A stretch of DNA of 64,000 nucleotides from Alopecurus myosuroides (GCA_028641055.1 CM054063.1:176892756-176956755); one strand, 5' to 3'. Positions 25,001-35,653 are shown, counted from the first letter of the stretch. Program-made: numbers and translations. Notes: generated by a model from the letters alone, not told the origin.

Positions 25001-26900
25001 CATCGACTGGAACAAGGCGGACATGGGTTATAAACCCATGACTATCTCGTCCAATACCAGCACGCTCGCCGCCAAGCTGTTCGTCCATCGCAAGGCCGCA
25101 GAGGATCTTGAACAGACTTATGCGGTAAGCTTTGCTCATCCGTCCCGAGTTGCATTTTCCTTCTCTTCTATTCTTCTCCTTCTTCTTATCCATCCCCCAG
25201 TCCCCGAGATTCTGGCCGAGTAGGCGGGTACTCAACCGAGTTGCCGCCTTCTCGGGTTGAATCTTCACGACTTTGTCTGATTCTTTCTCTTTCTTCCTCT
25301 CGGAATGGCCTTCTGAAAAGAACCAACCTGTACCGGCGGCTGCTATGGAACCACAGCATCGCTAGGAGGCGTCTTGAGGCCCTGGAATTGGAGCGCAAGT
25401 CCGCTGAGGCGGCGGATAAAGAGGTCATGGATAGCGACCTTAAGATCTCCGAAGTCGAGAGTAAGCTTTTAGCTACGCGGTTCCTGCGTTTGGTGCTTAC
25501 GCCCGCTTTTGCTTTCTGCTCTAATCGGCTATTCTCTGCAGGCAAATTTAAAACCTTGGAAGAGGAGCATGCAAACTGCCGCGCCTTTGTCGAGAGCGGC
25601 CAAGCCACAATCAAGAAGCTGGAAGGTGAGTTAATGTCTTCTCGGCTTGACTTCTTGCTTTCATCTTTGCTACTCTGCTGACCGTGCTTTGCTCTTCACA
25701 GAAGATCATAAGAAGTTTGTCGAGGCGCATCTCGACTGTCTCAAGCCTGCTGAGGTGCAGCAGCAGCTTGCAAGCCTTGAGGTGGAGTTCAAGAAAAGGC
25801 ACCTCTCCGAGATGGAACCATTGCAGGTCCAGCTGCGAACTGCTCTCCAGAAAGCCATTGATCTAGCTACCGAGAGAGATAAAGCAGTGGCCGACAAGAA
25901 GAAGACCGAAGCAGCAGCCGCGGCCAAGCAACGGGCTCTCGAGCTGGAATGCAAGACGCTGAAGGAGAGCAACTCGGATCTCATGCTCCAGCTGGCGCAG
26001 TTCCGGAAGGTAGAAGAGAAGCATGTCGCTGACGAAGAGTCATGGAAGAACAAGCTGCAGGCGCTACTCTACGACCTGAATAGTAAGTGCCCACTTCTTT
26101 GCTCTTTCCTTTTCCTTTTGCTTCTCTTCTACTCGACTCATTTCTCTATTCTGCCCCTGTCTCTAATCTTTTTGATAGCTCTTTCAGAGATCTTCCCCGA
26201 CCTCGACTCGTCTTGCAAGTCTGCTCTGGCAAAGGACCAAGCTGTTCGCACCGAGAAGGGCGAGCCTATGGATGCCAAGGCTTCGATTGAAGATAGCATC
26301 ACCACCATGCAGGTCCAGCTCCAGCGCCTAAGGGGCGTGGGCACCGATTTGGTGCGCACTGCCTTCCAACTTCATGACCTATTCTGGCCGCGGGAGACTG
26401 CGCCACCAACCATCCGCGGGCTTGCCGAGAAGCTGACTGGCATGAAGGCCGAGCTGAAGAAATGGCGGGCATCTGGAGCTCGGGCTGGTGCTGACATGCT
26501 GCTGCTGTTCATCTGCAGCTGGTATGAAAACCTCGATCTTAACGTCATTCTCGAGATGAGGCAGAAGTCGAAGTGGGAGACGGATCCCGACTGCGTGGCG
26601 CGCCGCCAGTCGGTTGCGTACGAGATCGCCCAGTACGCGGACACCGCGCGCTTCATCGACGGCGTCACCGAGCCCGACACGGAGGTGGAGGGCGATGATG
26701 ACGACGATGATGAAGACGAGGACGCCACCGAGTCTGAAGTCCTGAGCAGCTTCGAGAGTGAGCGCTACAAGACCGGGAAGGAGAAGGCCGCGGTCGTTGC
26801 GGACAGCGAGGAGGAGGCCAAGAGCGTGGAGATGACGATCGACACCGCGGCCCTCGAGTTCGGCACCTCCTCAGGTGCGGCTCTCGATGACACGGCGTGA
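22015..26900 (+). CDS. Spliced antisense gene carried by E3 (gypsy-type transposon domain, coiled coil, acidic tail)
   Basis: Exons inferred from splice sites and phase: 22,015-22,923; 23,187-23,370; 23,458-23,659; 23,783-25,124; 25,304-25,460; 25,542-25,625; 25,702-26,082; 26,188-26,900. The sum is 3,972 bp, or 1,323 residues. All donors are GT; all acceptors are AG except that of exon 5 (CGG; an in-frame AG exists at 25,239-25,240). Residues about 50-140 (FGLPASNFLRSFLDHYGLQ, HHLPPNAVVFLS) resemble the plant 'putative gypsy-type transposon' domain (PF04195 as I recall it). Exons 2-3 are acidic then Lys-rich, exon 4 is low complexity with KKAAEKKAAEK, exons 5-7 are a long coiled coil, and exon 8 ends in a DDDDDDEDED run. 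Extra ORFs of this kind are known in Tat elements; their function is unknown. TGA at 26,898 looks premature. Confidence 0.7.
23032..23138. repeat. 60-bp tandem duplication in intron 1 of the antisense gene
   Basis: The segment CTGCTTAGGCTTAATGTGCTTTATGTTTGCACGCCTTGCCGAGTAG occurs twice with a period of exactly 60 bp (about 23,032-23,077 and 23,092-23,137), nearly identical. It sits between donor 22,924 and acceptor 23,186. Confidence 0.85.
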
Positions 26901-27128
26901 CTCCGCACTCAGACTGCGGCCTCCACCTCGGCTACGGACGCCACCTCGGTGGCCACTGCCACCTCTGAACAAGCTGCTACTGAGCCAGACGCGGATGCCG
27001 CGAAGACCGACGCCGCCAACTCGGAGGTTGATGCTGCTAAGGCCAGCGCTGAAGCTGAAGCCGCCAAGGCCAACGCTGACGTTGAAGCCACCAAGGCCAG
27101 TGCCGAGAACACTGCTGCTTCTACTTGA
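26901..27128 (+). pseudogene. Former C-terminal extension of the antisense gene
   Basis: After the TGA at 26,898-26,900 the same frame stays open for 75 codons to TGA at 27,126-27,128. The encoded stretch is Ala/Thr/Glu/Lys-rich with an imperfect repeat (AAKASAEAEAAKANADVEATKASAE). Such a composition-biased continuation in the same frame suggests that TGA replaced a sense codon (CGA, one transition). Alternatively the repeat is a chance run. Confidence 0.5.
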
Positions 27129-27801
27129 TTACTTCCTACAACTTTATTCTCGAAACTTTTATCAGATCCCCGGGATGCCGGGTGCAGATGTACCGAAACA
27201 ATTACGCTTGTCGTTTGCTACTCAGTTTTATTCACGTTTGATATTTAACTTAGTCAATTTGAGCAACTTTGGCTCGAATGTCGGGTTGCGTTATCATGCA
27301 AGTCCCCGAGTTGCAGTTCTTATTCGCTCTTCCTTTTCATCTCAGCTCTTACCCGGAACTCGTTGCTTTTTTGATATTCGAGTCACAAGAATTCAAAGTT
27401 GGAGTTGCAAATACTTAGCCACTTAGAAACATTCATAGTAACGCAGCCCACCACTTAGCCGAGAAGAAGTTAATAAGAAACAACAGTAAAAGACCTCCTA
27501 CTCGGTTCCTGCACTTTTTCTTTCCTTAGTAATTTTTCTTGTGCTCATTGACCTTTTGCTTGTTCTCTTGCTTGCCATGAAGCCGGGTTTCGGACAGCAG
27601 CAGAGTCGAAGAGTTGGCATGTAGGTTTAAACACAATACTCAACGTACTTATGAAATTTGAAGCAGAGCAACCGAATAGACAAAGAGTGAAGCCGAGTAA
27701 GAACACACAGAGCAAGTTTAGGCGAGGGCAGTCCCCGAGTTCAATTTCGGATTGCAGAGTAGAATTTCAACTCGGATAAGAGGGTACATACACATCTTTG
27801 C
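27129..27801. other. E3 region between the antisense gene and the integrase stop
   Basis: About 670 bp with no convincing ORF. It is the 3' flank of both convergent reading directions. A second copy of the polypurine-like motif (minus CTCGGGGACTGCC, about 27,728-27,740) lies 60-75 bp past the integrase stop. No AATAAA signal was seen on the plus strand. Confidence 0.5.
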
Positions 27802-29130
27802 TCACGAATGAAAGCGACGAAGTAGGGCTACATTCCAAGGGCGCTTGGATTCCTCTCCAGCTTTATCTGCCCTGTTCTCCTGTGATGGACGCATGTCCAC
27901 GAGATAATAGGCATCATTGTGCAGCGCTTTGCTCACGATGAAGGGCCCTTCCCATGGAGGAGACAATTTGTGCATCCCGGCTGTGCGTTGCACAAGCCTG
28001 AGGACCATGTCTCCTTCTCGGAAAACCCTTGGGTTCACCTTTCGGCTATGATAACGCCGCAGGTTTTGCTGGTAGATAGCTGAACGTGACAGAGTAAGCT
28101 CTCTTGCTTCTTCGAGCAGGTCAACATCATCTTTTCGAGCTTCTCTCGCCTCCACCTCAGTGTAGAGGGTTACTCGGGGGGAGTCATGCTCTAAGTCTAT
28201 TGGCAACACGGCCTCAGCCCCGTATACCAAGAAGAATGGTGTGTAGCCGGTTGACCGGTTAGGGGTAGTCCTTAGACTCCACAACACCGCTGGCAACTCG
28301 TCTAGCCAACACCCAGGTGTTTTCAGCAATGGCTCAATCAGCCTTGGCTTTATGCCTGCCAGCACCATGCCATTTGCTCTTTCCACTTTCCCATTGGAGG
28401 CGGGATGCGCCACAGATGCAACATCTAGTCAGATGTGCTTATCTCTGCAGAACCGCACCATTGCCCCTTCTGCGAAATTTGTGCCGTTGTCGGTGATGAT
28501 GATGTGCGGGTAGCCGTATCTCAGGATCACATCCTTTCAGAATTTCACGGCTGTAGCTCCATCGCACTTCCGAATAGGCTTCACTTCAATCCACTTGGTG
28601 AACTTGTCCACCATGACTAAGATGTGTGTCATGTTACCTTTAGCCGGCTTGAAGGGGCCAACCATATCCAGGCACCATACGGCAAACGGCCATGTGATAG
28701 GAATTGTTTTCAACTCGGAAGTAGGCATGTGAATCTTACTCGCGAACATCTGGCAGCCATTGCACTTCCTCACGATGTCTTCAGCTTGCTGCAGAGCTGT
28801 GAGGCAGTAGAAGCCATGCCGAAAAGCTTTCTTGACCAATGTCCGGGAAGAGGCATGGTGCCCGCATTCTCCTTGGTGTATTTCCAACAGAATCTCTCCT
28901 CCTTCTTCTGGGTCCACACAACGTTGCAGCACGCCGGTGGCACTTCTTTTGTGCAGCACATCTCTGAATATAGTGTAGCCCTTGGATCTCCTCTGAATCT
29001 GCCTTGCGGCCACCTCATCTTCTGGCAGAGTATTGTCCTTTAGAAAGGATAATATGGGCATGGCCCAACTCGGTGTCTCCCGTGTGGGAAACACTGGTTC
29101 GTCCACTTCCATTGGGACAGGCACCTCTGG
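27802..29130 (-). pseudogene. E3 integrase
   Basis: The HHCC zinc region lies at about 28,900-28,750 (H...H...KCNGCQMF). The catalytic triad is visible: Asp in WCLDMVGPF (about 28,665), Asp in ITDNGTNF (about 28,485) and Glu in SNGKVERANG (about 28,390). Two in-frame TGA codons break it (28,537-28,539 and 28,429-28,431). The C-terminal region, with KVNPRVFREGDMVLR and WEGPFIV (about 28,050-27,950), is the usual integrase tail without chromodomain, ending at the stop near 27,802. It would insert the cDNA in the nucleus; this copy is not translatable as one protein. Confidence 0.88.
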
Positions 29131-31332
29131 CTACTCTTTAGGGTTGGGAGCACTTCTCTGGAGCACTGAACGATTGGCAAGGACCTCCTCAATGAATGCG
29201 ACAGTCCCCGGGTTAAGGACAGCAGTCCCCGAGTATGGAGTGGCAGTCCCCGAGTATGGAACGGCAGTCCCCGAGTAGGGAGCGGCAGTCCCCGAGTAGG
29301 GAACGGCAGTCCCCGAGTAGGGAGCGGCAGTCCCCGAGTAGGGAGCGTCAGTCCTCGGGTTCTCTGTTGCATTCTCCCAGTCAATCTCCATTGGAACGGA
29401 TTCTTCACTTGGCAGAGAAGAAACAAATATGGATTCCGAGTTGGGAGATGGCTTGATGGATGGCTTCCTCAAGTGCTCTAAGGCAACCCCCGCCGGGATG
29501 GATTGCCGAGAAGATCCCAACTTGGACAGCTCGTCTGCTGCTTCGTTCTCTGCTCGGTGAATATGCTGGAACTCGCAGCCTTCAAAGAATCCAGTCATAG
29601 ACTGTACCAGGAAGCGATATGATGCCATGTTGGCATCCAGAGCATCCCACGTTCCAGAGACTTGCTGCACCACTAGATCTGAATCGCCATAGCATATAAT
29701 GCGCTGCACGCCAACCTCCTTGGCTACTCGCAAGCCATGCACCACGGCCTCGTACTCTGCTACGTTGTTGGACGCCTTGAAATGAATCTGCAGCACGTAC
29801 TTGAGTTGATCTCGCTTGGGTGACATAAGCACTACGCCAGCACCAAGGCCTTCCTTCACCTTCGAGCCATCAAAGTGCATCTTCCAGTAATTGGAAACTG
29901 GAGCAGGAGGTTCGTACTGCACCTCAGCCCAATCCACCAGAAACTCTGCCAGGATTTGAGACTTGATGGCTTCTCTTCTCGCATACGCAGGGGCATACGC
30001 GGCCAGCTCGATTGCCCACTTGGCTACTCGGCCACTCGCCTCCTTGCTGCCCATGATATCCGAGATGGGAGCAGAGCTCACAACAGTGATAGGATGCTCT
30101 TGGAAGTAATGCTTTAGCTTCTTGGCGCCCAGGTACACGCCATAGGTCATCTTCTGGTAATGCGGGTAGTTTTGCTTGGAGCTAGACAACACTTCACTGA
30201 GGTTGTATACTGGGCGTTGCACACTCTTGCCTTCTTCTTCTCGCTCCACCACAATCACCACACTGACCACTCGGTTGGTGGCAGCAATGTACAGCAGCAT
30301 TGGCTCCTTGGGTAGCGGACTAGCCAAGATAGGAGCGCTAGCCAGCATTGCCTTCAACTCGTTGAATGCCACATCCGCTTGCGGAGTCCAGACAAACTTG
30401 TCACTTTTCTTCATCAGCTGGTACAGAGGCAGGGCCTTCTCGCCCATTCGGCCCAGGAAACGGCTCAGAGATGCTAAGCAACCAGTGAATTTTTGCACAT
30501 CCTTCAGGGATCTCGGCAAAGACATGCTCTCAATAGCTTTTATCTTTGAAGGATTGGCTTCAATGCCCCGACTAGACACCAGGAAGCCGAGTAGCTTGCC
30601 AGCCGGGACACCAAAGGTGCATTTACTAGCGATCAGCTTCATTTTATACTTGCGCAAGTTGGCAAAGGTTTCCTCAAGGTCGGCAAGCAGAGTATGTGTT
30701 TTATTCGTTTTGATGACAATGTCATCTACGTACACCTGCACATTCTTGCCGAGCTGATCGTGCAAGCATTTCTGCATGCACCGCTGATAAGTAGCACCCG
30801 CATTCCGCAACCCGAAACACATGACACGATAGCAATAAGCCCCATACGGGGTAATGAAAGCAGTCTTTATTTGATTAGCAGGATTGAGAGCTATCTGGTG
30901 GAAACCAGAGTAGGCATCTATGAAAGACAGCAGTTCACAACCAGCAGTGTAATCGATCACCTGATCGATGCGAGGTAGCGGAAAGGGATCCTTGGGGCAT
31001 GCTTTGTTCAAGTCGGTGTAGTCGACACACATGCGCCATGCAGTAGCAGCCTTGGGATCCTCCTTCTTCTTCTTGACCATGACCGGTTTGGCTAGCCAAT
31101 CCGGATGCAGCACCTCCATGATGAAATTGCTTATCAGCAACTTGGTGATCTGGTCACCAATGGCCTTCCTTCTCTCATCTCCGAAGCGGCGCATAGCCTG
31201 CTTCACTGGTTTGGCGTCAGGACGCACATGTAACGAGTGCTCAACCAACTCCCTCGGGACTCCTGGTAAATCTTCATTGGACCAGGCGAACACGTCCCGA
31301 TTCTCACGGAGGAAGTGGATGAGCTCGCTTTC
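29131..31332 (-). pseudogene. E3 reverse transcriptase, RNase H and second (archaeal-type) RNase H
   Basis: An uninterrupted 720-codon frame. Reverse transcriptase motifs are WRMCVDYTDLNKACPKD (about 31,040), FIDAYSGFHQI (about 30,925) and the active-site YVDD at 30,721-30,732. The first RNase H region follows (about 30,350-30,000) and is degenerate at its start. The second RNase H has the order HFDGS (about 29,875), NNVAEYEAVVHGL (about 29,770), YGDSDLVV (about 29,680) and NEAADELSKLGS (about 29,540), with all acidic residues visible. The C-terminal part carries the heptad PYSGTA(A/V) repeated about seven times (29,202-29,369). It ends in TAG at 29,131-29,133, with the integrase in the same frame beyond. 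Confidence 0.9.
29202..29369. repeat. 21-bp minisatellite inside E3 pol
   Basis: Eight tandem units of 21 bp on the plus strand, CAGTCCCCGAGTAGGGAGCGG, start at 29,202, 29,223, 29,244, 29,265, 29,286, 29,307, 29,328 and 29,349; the outer two are degenerate. The unit length is a multiple of three, so copy number can change without breaking the frame. On the coding strand each unit contains CTCGGGGACTG, which is close to the polypurine segment next to the 3' LTR (21,323-21,334). Confidence 0.9.
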
Positions 31333-32328
31333 CTATTTCTCCGCCAAGCCGGAGCCGATGATGGCTACGCGGTCGGGGAACTCAGGGTCGACCTGGACCT
31401 TCTTGGTCTCTTGGGACGCCTGGAACGCGGTCCCGTGCTGGGTACTCGGCACGCCCTGCGCACCAGCTTGTGCGGATTGCGCCATAGCCACCACCTCGTA
31501 CATCTTTTTCTTCTCGGCAGCAATCACCATGGACTCCGCCAACTGAGAACCAGCAGAGGCACACTCCATGGACTTCTTGTAATCACCAAAGATGGTAATC
31601 ACGCCATTGGGACCAGGGATCTTCATCTTCAGATATGCAGTGTGGGTAGAGGCCATGAACTTGCTCAGAGCAGGCCTGCCGAGTAGGGCATGGTAAGGGC
31701 TTTGGTGATCAACTACCTCGAACTGCAGGCTCTCTGTGCGGCAGTTCTCCCTTATGCCGAATAGCACATCTATCCACACTCGGCCAATCGGGTTGCACGA
31801 GACTCCCGGCACAATGCCATGGAAAGTGGTCTTGCTAGGTAGCAGCATGTTCTCGGCCAGCCCAAGCTTCTCGAGTGTGTCTCTGTACACAATGTTGATG
31901 CTGCTGCCGTTGTCGATCAGCACTTTGCTAAACCTCACATTCTTCTCGGGACCCAAGAAGGTAGGATCCACCACCAAAGCGTAGCTACCCGGGTTGGGCA
32001 TCACCTTGGGATGATCTACTCGGGACCACTTGATCTCTTGGCTGCACCAATGCATATAGTGAGGAACGGCAGGGATCACGGCATTGACCTCCATGGCGCG
32101 CCTGTGCTGTGACTGCTTGTCGACGGGCTCAGAAGTGAAGATCATGTAGCTCTCATGGTGCTCTTGGTACTGGTTGCGGCCTCCGCCCTCATTGTTGCCG
32201 TTGTTGTTGCTCTGGTAGTTGTTGTTGCCTCTGTTGTTGTTGCGGTTGTAGTTGTTGTTGTTGTTGCTGTTGCGGTAGCCCTCATTGTTGAAGTGACGGT
32301 TGGCTCCTAAAGCCACTCGGTTCACGTT
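31333..32328 (-). pseudogene. E3 aspartic protease region
   Basis: The same frame as gag continues through an Asn-rich segment encoded by a (GTT)n-like tract (about 32,190-32,280) into a retropepsin-like domain. The catalytic loop reads LIDNGSS (about 31,910) in place of the commoner DTGA/DSGA; DNGSS is usual in Tat elements. LLGRPALSKFMA near 31,685 is the second conserved block. TAG at 31,333-31,335 closes the frame, again with coding continuing beyond it in phase. Confidence 0.85.
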
Positions 32329-34617
32329 TTATCTTCTCGGAAATAGTGGAGGCCGAGCTGCGGGTGCGCGAGCAGGCTGCACATTGGCATTTGCAGCTGG
32401 CAGAGGAGGAGGAGGAGGCAAGCCTTCATTCCTGATCAGATCCCACCACTCACATTGTCGGGTAGTGTGGTTAGCAGGCCTTGAGGGGTGCTGAGTGTGG
32501 AAACTGCATGGGCCATCCCTCATGTCGTCGAAGACAAACTTCCTAGTCTGCTCCGAGTTGCCGCTACCCGACTGACAAGCGCGGAATGGTTTCTTGTTGC
32601 CTTGGCCCTGGTTCTGGTTCTGCCCGTAGGCTCCAGCAGGTTTTTGCCTTTGGCTGCCCCCAGCTCCAACAGCCACTGCATTTACCTCCTCGGGGTCATA
32701 CCGAACATCTATTCGGTCACCCCTGCGCTTGTTGCGGAACTCATTGCGCTTGTTGTTGTTGAAGTTTCTTCTCGGCTTGGAGGAATCCATCAGAGGCTGG
32801 GTAGGATCACCGAGTGCATACTGATCTGCAATCTTGATGGTCTCCGCTAGAGTGTTTGGCATCTCCCTCTGCAACCGTTGCCACAGCATACTGCCATGTC
32901 TGCAACCCTGCGCAAACCAAGTAATGGCCTGGGCTTCATTCACACCTTCACAGGTGTTCCGCAATGTGCTCCACCGAGTAAGATACTCGCGGTCCGTCTC
33001 GTCTTCCCGCTGCCTACAAGCGGACAGCTGCTGTGGCCTGTTCGGCCTCTTGTAAGTGCTGGTGAAGTTGCTGATGAAGGCTTCCGAGAAGTCCAGCCAG
33101 CAATTGATGCTGTTCTTGGGCAGGTTGTTGAGCCAAGTGCGAGCTGGACCCTCTAGCATCTGTGGGACGTGCCGCACTGCCCATCTCCGGTTGCCGTTCG
33201 CGATATGAACCGCGGTGACATAGTCATTGAGCCAATCCTCCGGCTTGGTGCTACCATTGTAGCTCTTGGTGCCCCTTGCCAGCTGGAAGTTCTTCACGGA
33301 CGGCTCGTTCATGATGCGCGGGCCAAAGCACTCGGGGCCAGGAGGACCCGTGCTCTCCAGCCGCGCCGACAAGCTGATCCGGTCCAGCTGGTGCCTTGCA
33401 TCTCCAGGCGCCAACACGCGCTCGCCCACACGATCCAGAATGTCATAGCCAGCCATCCCCATGGCCGAATCGCCATCATCATACCGGTCCACCTGCACAG
33501 CTGCAGGCTGCTCCACCAGGTTGGCGGCTGGCGCCACTGCGCGCGGCTGCTGCCTCTGCCGAGTAGGCTGAGCGACAGGATGCTGAGAAGGACCTGGGCG
33601 CTCTCCATCTCGGGCCTGGCTTTGAGCTTTATGGGCTTGAAAGCCTGCTCCTGCAGCGTTGTGTTTCTGACCGGACTGTCGCGGCACAGCGAGCTGTTTC
33701 GCGGCGACAGCCGGGTCGTACACCTGCATCTGCCTACCCTTGCCGGAATGCCCACTCCGGCTTCTCTCACGGCTAGGATGCGAATATGAGGCCTGGTCGT
33801 TAGATCTGGCCACGTGCGAGTGCACCACCTGAGAAGCTCCAGCACCCGGGTTGGCTTTTCGGAACTCCTCGTTCTGCCTAGCCGCCTCTAGCACCAACTC
33901 GTTTAGCCTCTCCTGCTGCCTAACGCGCGCGTCGCCAACTAGATGCGGTAATTCGGCAGCTACGGCCTCAGCAGCTCTAAGTGTCTTGGCGGGTGTGCTG
34001 TATCTGGGTCTAGTAGAGGTGTTTGCGGTGGCGGACTGACTGGGAGCCTCTACAACCGTTGCCATCTCGGCACCTAGGTTGCGACGCGTAGCACCTACTT
34101 TGCTAGCTCTCCTAACAACTGGTGTGAAACCGTGAGCCTTGTTGTACTCAAGCTGATCTAAGCTAAGCTCTAGCCTGATCTTCTCCAACTCCGCCTGCTC
34201 AGCGAGCAGCTCCTGGCGCTGCCGGTCGAGCTGCGCCTTCATGGTCAGGAGCTCGAGGTCAGTGGGAGGCGGCATACCCGTCCGCGCAGCACACGCAGGG
34301 ATCGTCGGAGTAGTGGAGAGCGGAAGGTTGCACTCCTTATCGTAAGGCTTGTGCGTCTTTCCGCCAGCACTTGAGCCAGCGAGATCCTCGACGACGGCCG
34401 CAGCGGTAGCAGCCGCGCCCTTCCCGGCATCAGCAGCAGGGCCGGTCATCATCACCTCCGCGACGCTCGCGGAGCGGCTCGACGGCCTCCCGCGTGCGGC
34501 GATAACGGCGGGTGGATCCTCCGCGTCATGCACCAGCTCGGGGTACTCGCGGTCGATGACGGTGGCGACGTAGACGAGGTGCGCGCCGAAAGAAAGCACC
34601 GTGCCGCCCTCCGGCAT
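32329..34617 (-). pseudogene. E3 gag
   Basis: Gag polyprotein of a Tat-type gypsy element. The frame is open from within the LTR. The first Met after the primer-binding site in a plausible context is at 34,617 (MPEGGTVLS); a later one is near 34,460. The N-terminal half is low complexity (Ala, Gln, Arg) with a coiled-coil-like stretch near 34,230-34,140. The conserved retrotransposon gag domain spans about 33,310-32,800, with motifs WAVRHVPQMLEGPARTWLNN and REYLTRW. The C-terminus is Asn/Gln/Gly-rich and basic. It ends in TAA (32,329-32,331), but the same frame continues directly into protease, so this may be a natural gag stop or a mutation. Confidence 0.85.
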
Positions 34618-34777
34618 GGCCCTGCCGCCGAAATCGCCGGCGTTGTCGGTGACGAAGTCGAAGGAGCCGAATCTGTGGACAAGGCCACAGACCACGCGCT
34701 CTCCGGTAGCAGAAATCGATCCCGTCCGAACGGAAACTCCAGCCAGCGCCGCTGGTTGCCCCACGGTGGGCGCCAAC

Positions 34778-35653
34778 TGTCGTGGTGGTGTCACGGCAGA
34801 TGCCATAGGATGGCTAAAGATGTGGGGACGAAGGACGCTGGAGGCGCTCGGGGAGGGATCACGCGACGAGTAGACGCGTGAAGGATGAAACCAGCACTGC
34901 AAACAACACGATCTACCCAGGTTCAGGGCCCTCGTGAGGAGGTAAAACCCCTACTCCTGCCTTTCTCTTTGTATTTGGATGTCTCACCGAGTAGCCTCAG
35001 TACAATGGTTCTTGCTACCGAGTAGCCGCTCTTCTCTCTACTAGATGAACTAGGGCAAGAAATGTGAATCGGTCTCCGGATCTAGGTCAGCGTCCCTCGC
35101 GCAGGAGGGGGCAGGGCACCTTATATACTCGGTGCCCTGCCGGATACAGCCAAATACAAACAGATGTAGACATTGTGTGCACACCGTCCTTCTTCCGAGT
35201 TCCCGCTGACAGCTTTGGCTTCTAGATTTGTCCCGATGCGGAAAGTCGTTGGGCAAAACCAAGTGTCCAGTCTGTTATCACTGTGGCGAACACAGAGTAG
35301 GTCCCCCCTATCCTGCGACGCCCTGCTGACACACTGTCGCTGTCAGGCACGCCGTCCTCAGATGAACAGTGCTGTGAACAGTGCCAAGTACGGACCCGGG
35401 ATACGCGGGATTCGGTGTCAGAACGGCTCCTTTGACTTCTGGCCCGAGTAGGTTCCCACCATTTCTACTCGGACCAGCTCTTCTATTCGGAGGAGCATAA
35501 CTCTCTTGATTCATCCTTCTGGCCGTCTAGGTGTAAGACCGGGTAGCAGTCGACCGGGTAGCGAGTACCAGGTAGCCGGCTACTCGGCCAAACATCCCTT
35601 CTGATCTTGCCTTTAGCACTTGCCTTTACCCTACTCGGGGGTAACCCCCTACA
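34778..35653 (-). repeat. E3 5' LTR
   Basis: 876 bp, read on minus TGTAGGGGGT...CACCACGACA. TATA box at 35,121-35,127 (minus). Immediately inside it, on minus, lies GTTGGCGCCCACCGTGGGG (34,777-34,759), the primer-binding region. It resembles the TGGCGCC...GTGGGG type common in Tat elements; the matching tRNA was not determined. Confidence 0.92.

Larger units (their letters stand above)
20446..35653 (-). mobile_element. E3: Tat-lineage Ty3-gypsy element with an extra antisense gene
   Basis: 15,208 bp, TSD CTATG (20,441-20,445 and 35,654-35,658), inserted in gag of G2; removing it restores the G2 gag frame. Read on the minus strand the order is 5' LTR (35,653-34,778), primer-binding region, gag, protease, reverse transcriptase, RNase H, a second RNase H, integrase, a long 3' region, and 3' LTR (21,322-20,446). 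A second RNase H after the gypsy one, absence of a chromodomain, and extra ORFs between integrase and the 3' LTR are known traits of the plant Tat/Retand lineage. The LTRs differ at about 13 sites in 877 bp by eye, so it is fairly young. Confidence 0.92.

Noticed and set aside
29202..29369. Regularly spaced 21-bp repeats considered as a CRISPR-like array
   Set aside because: Direct tandem repeat with no spacers, inside a eukaryotic retrotransposon frame.
32190..32285. (GTT)n tract considered as a microsatellite feature
   Set aside because: It is the coding sequence of the Asn-rich segment of E3 and is mentioned there; it is imperfect, not a clean microsatellite.
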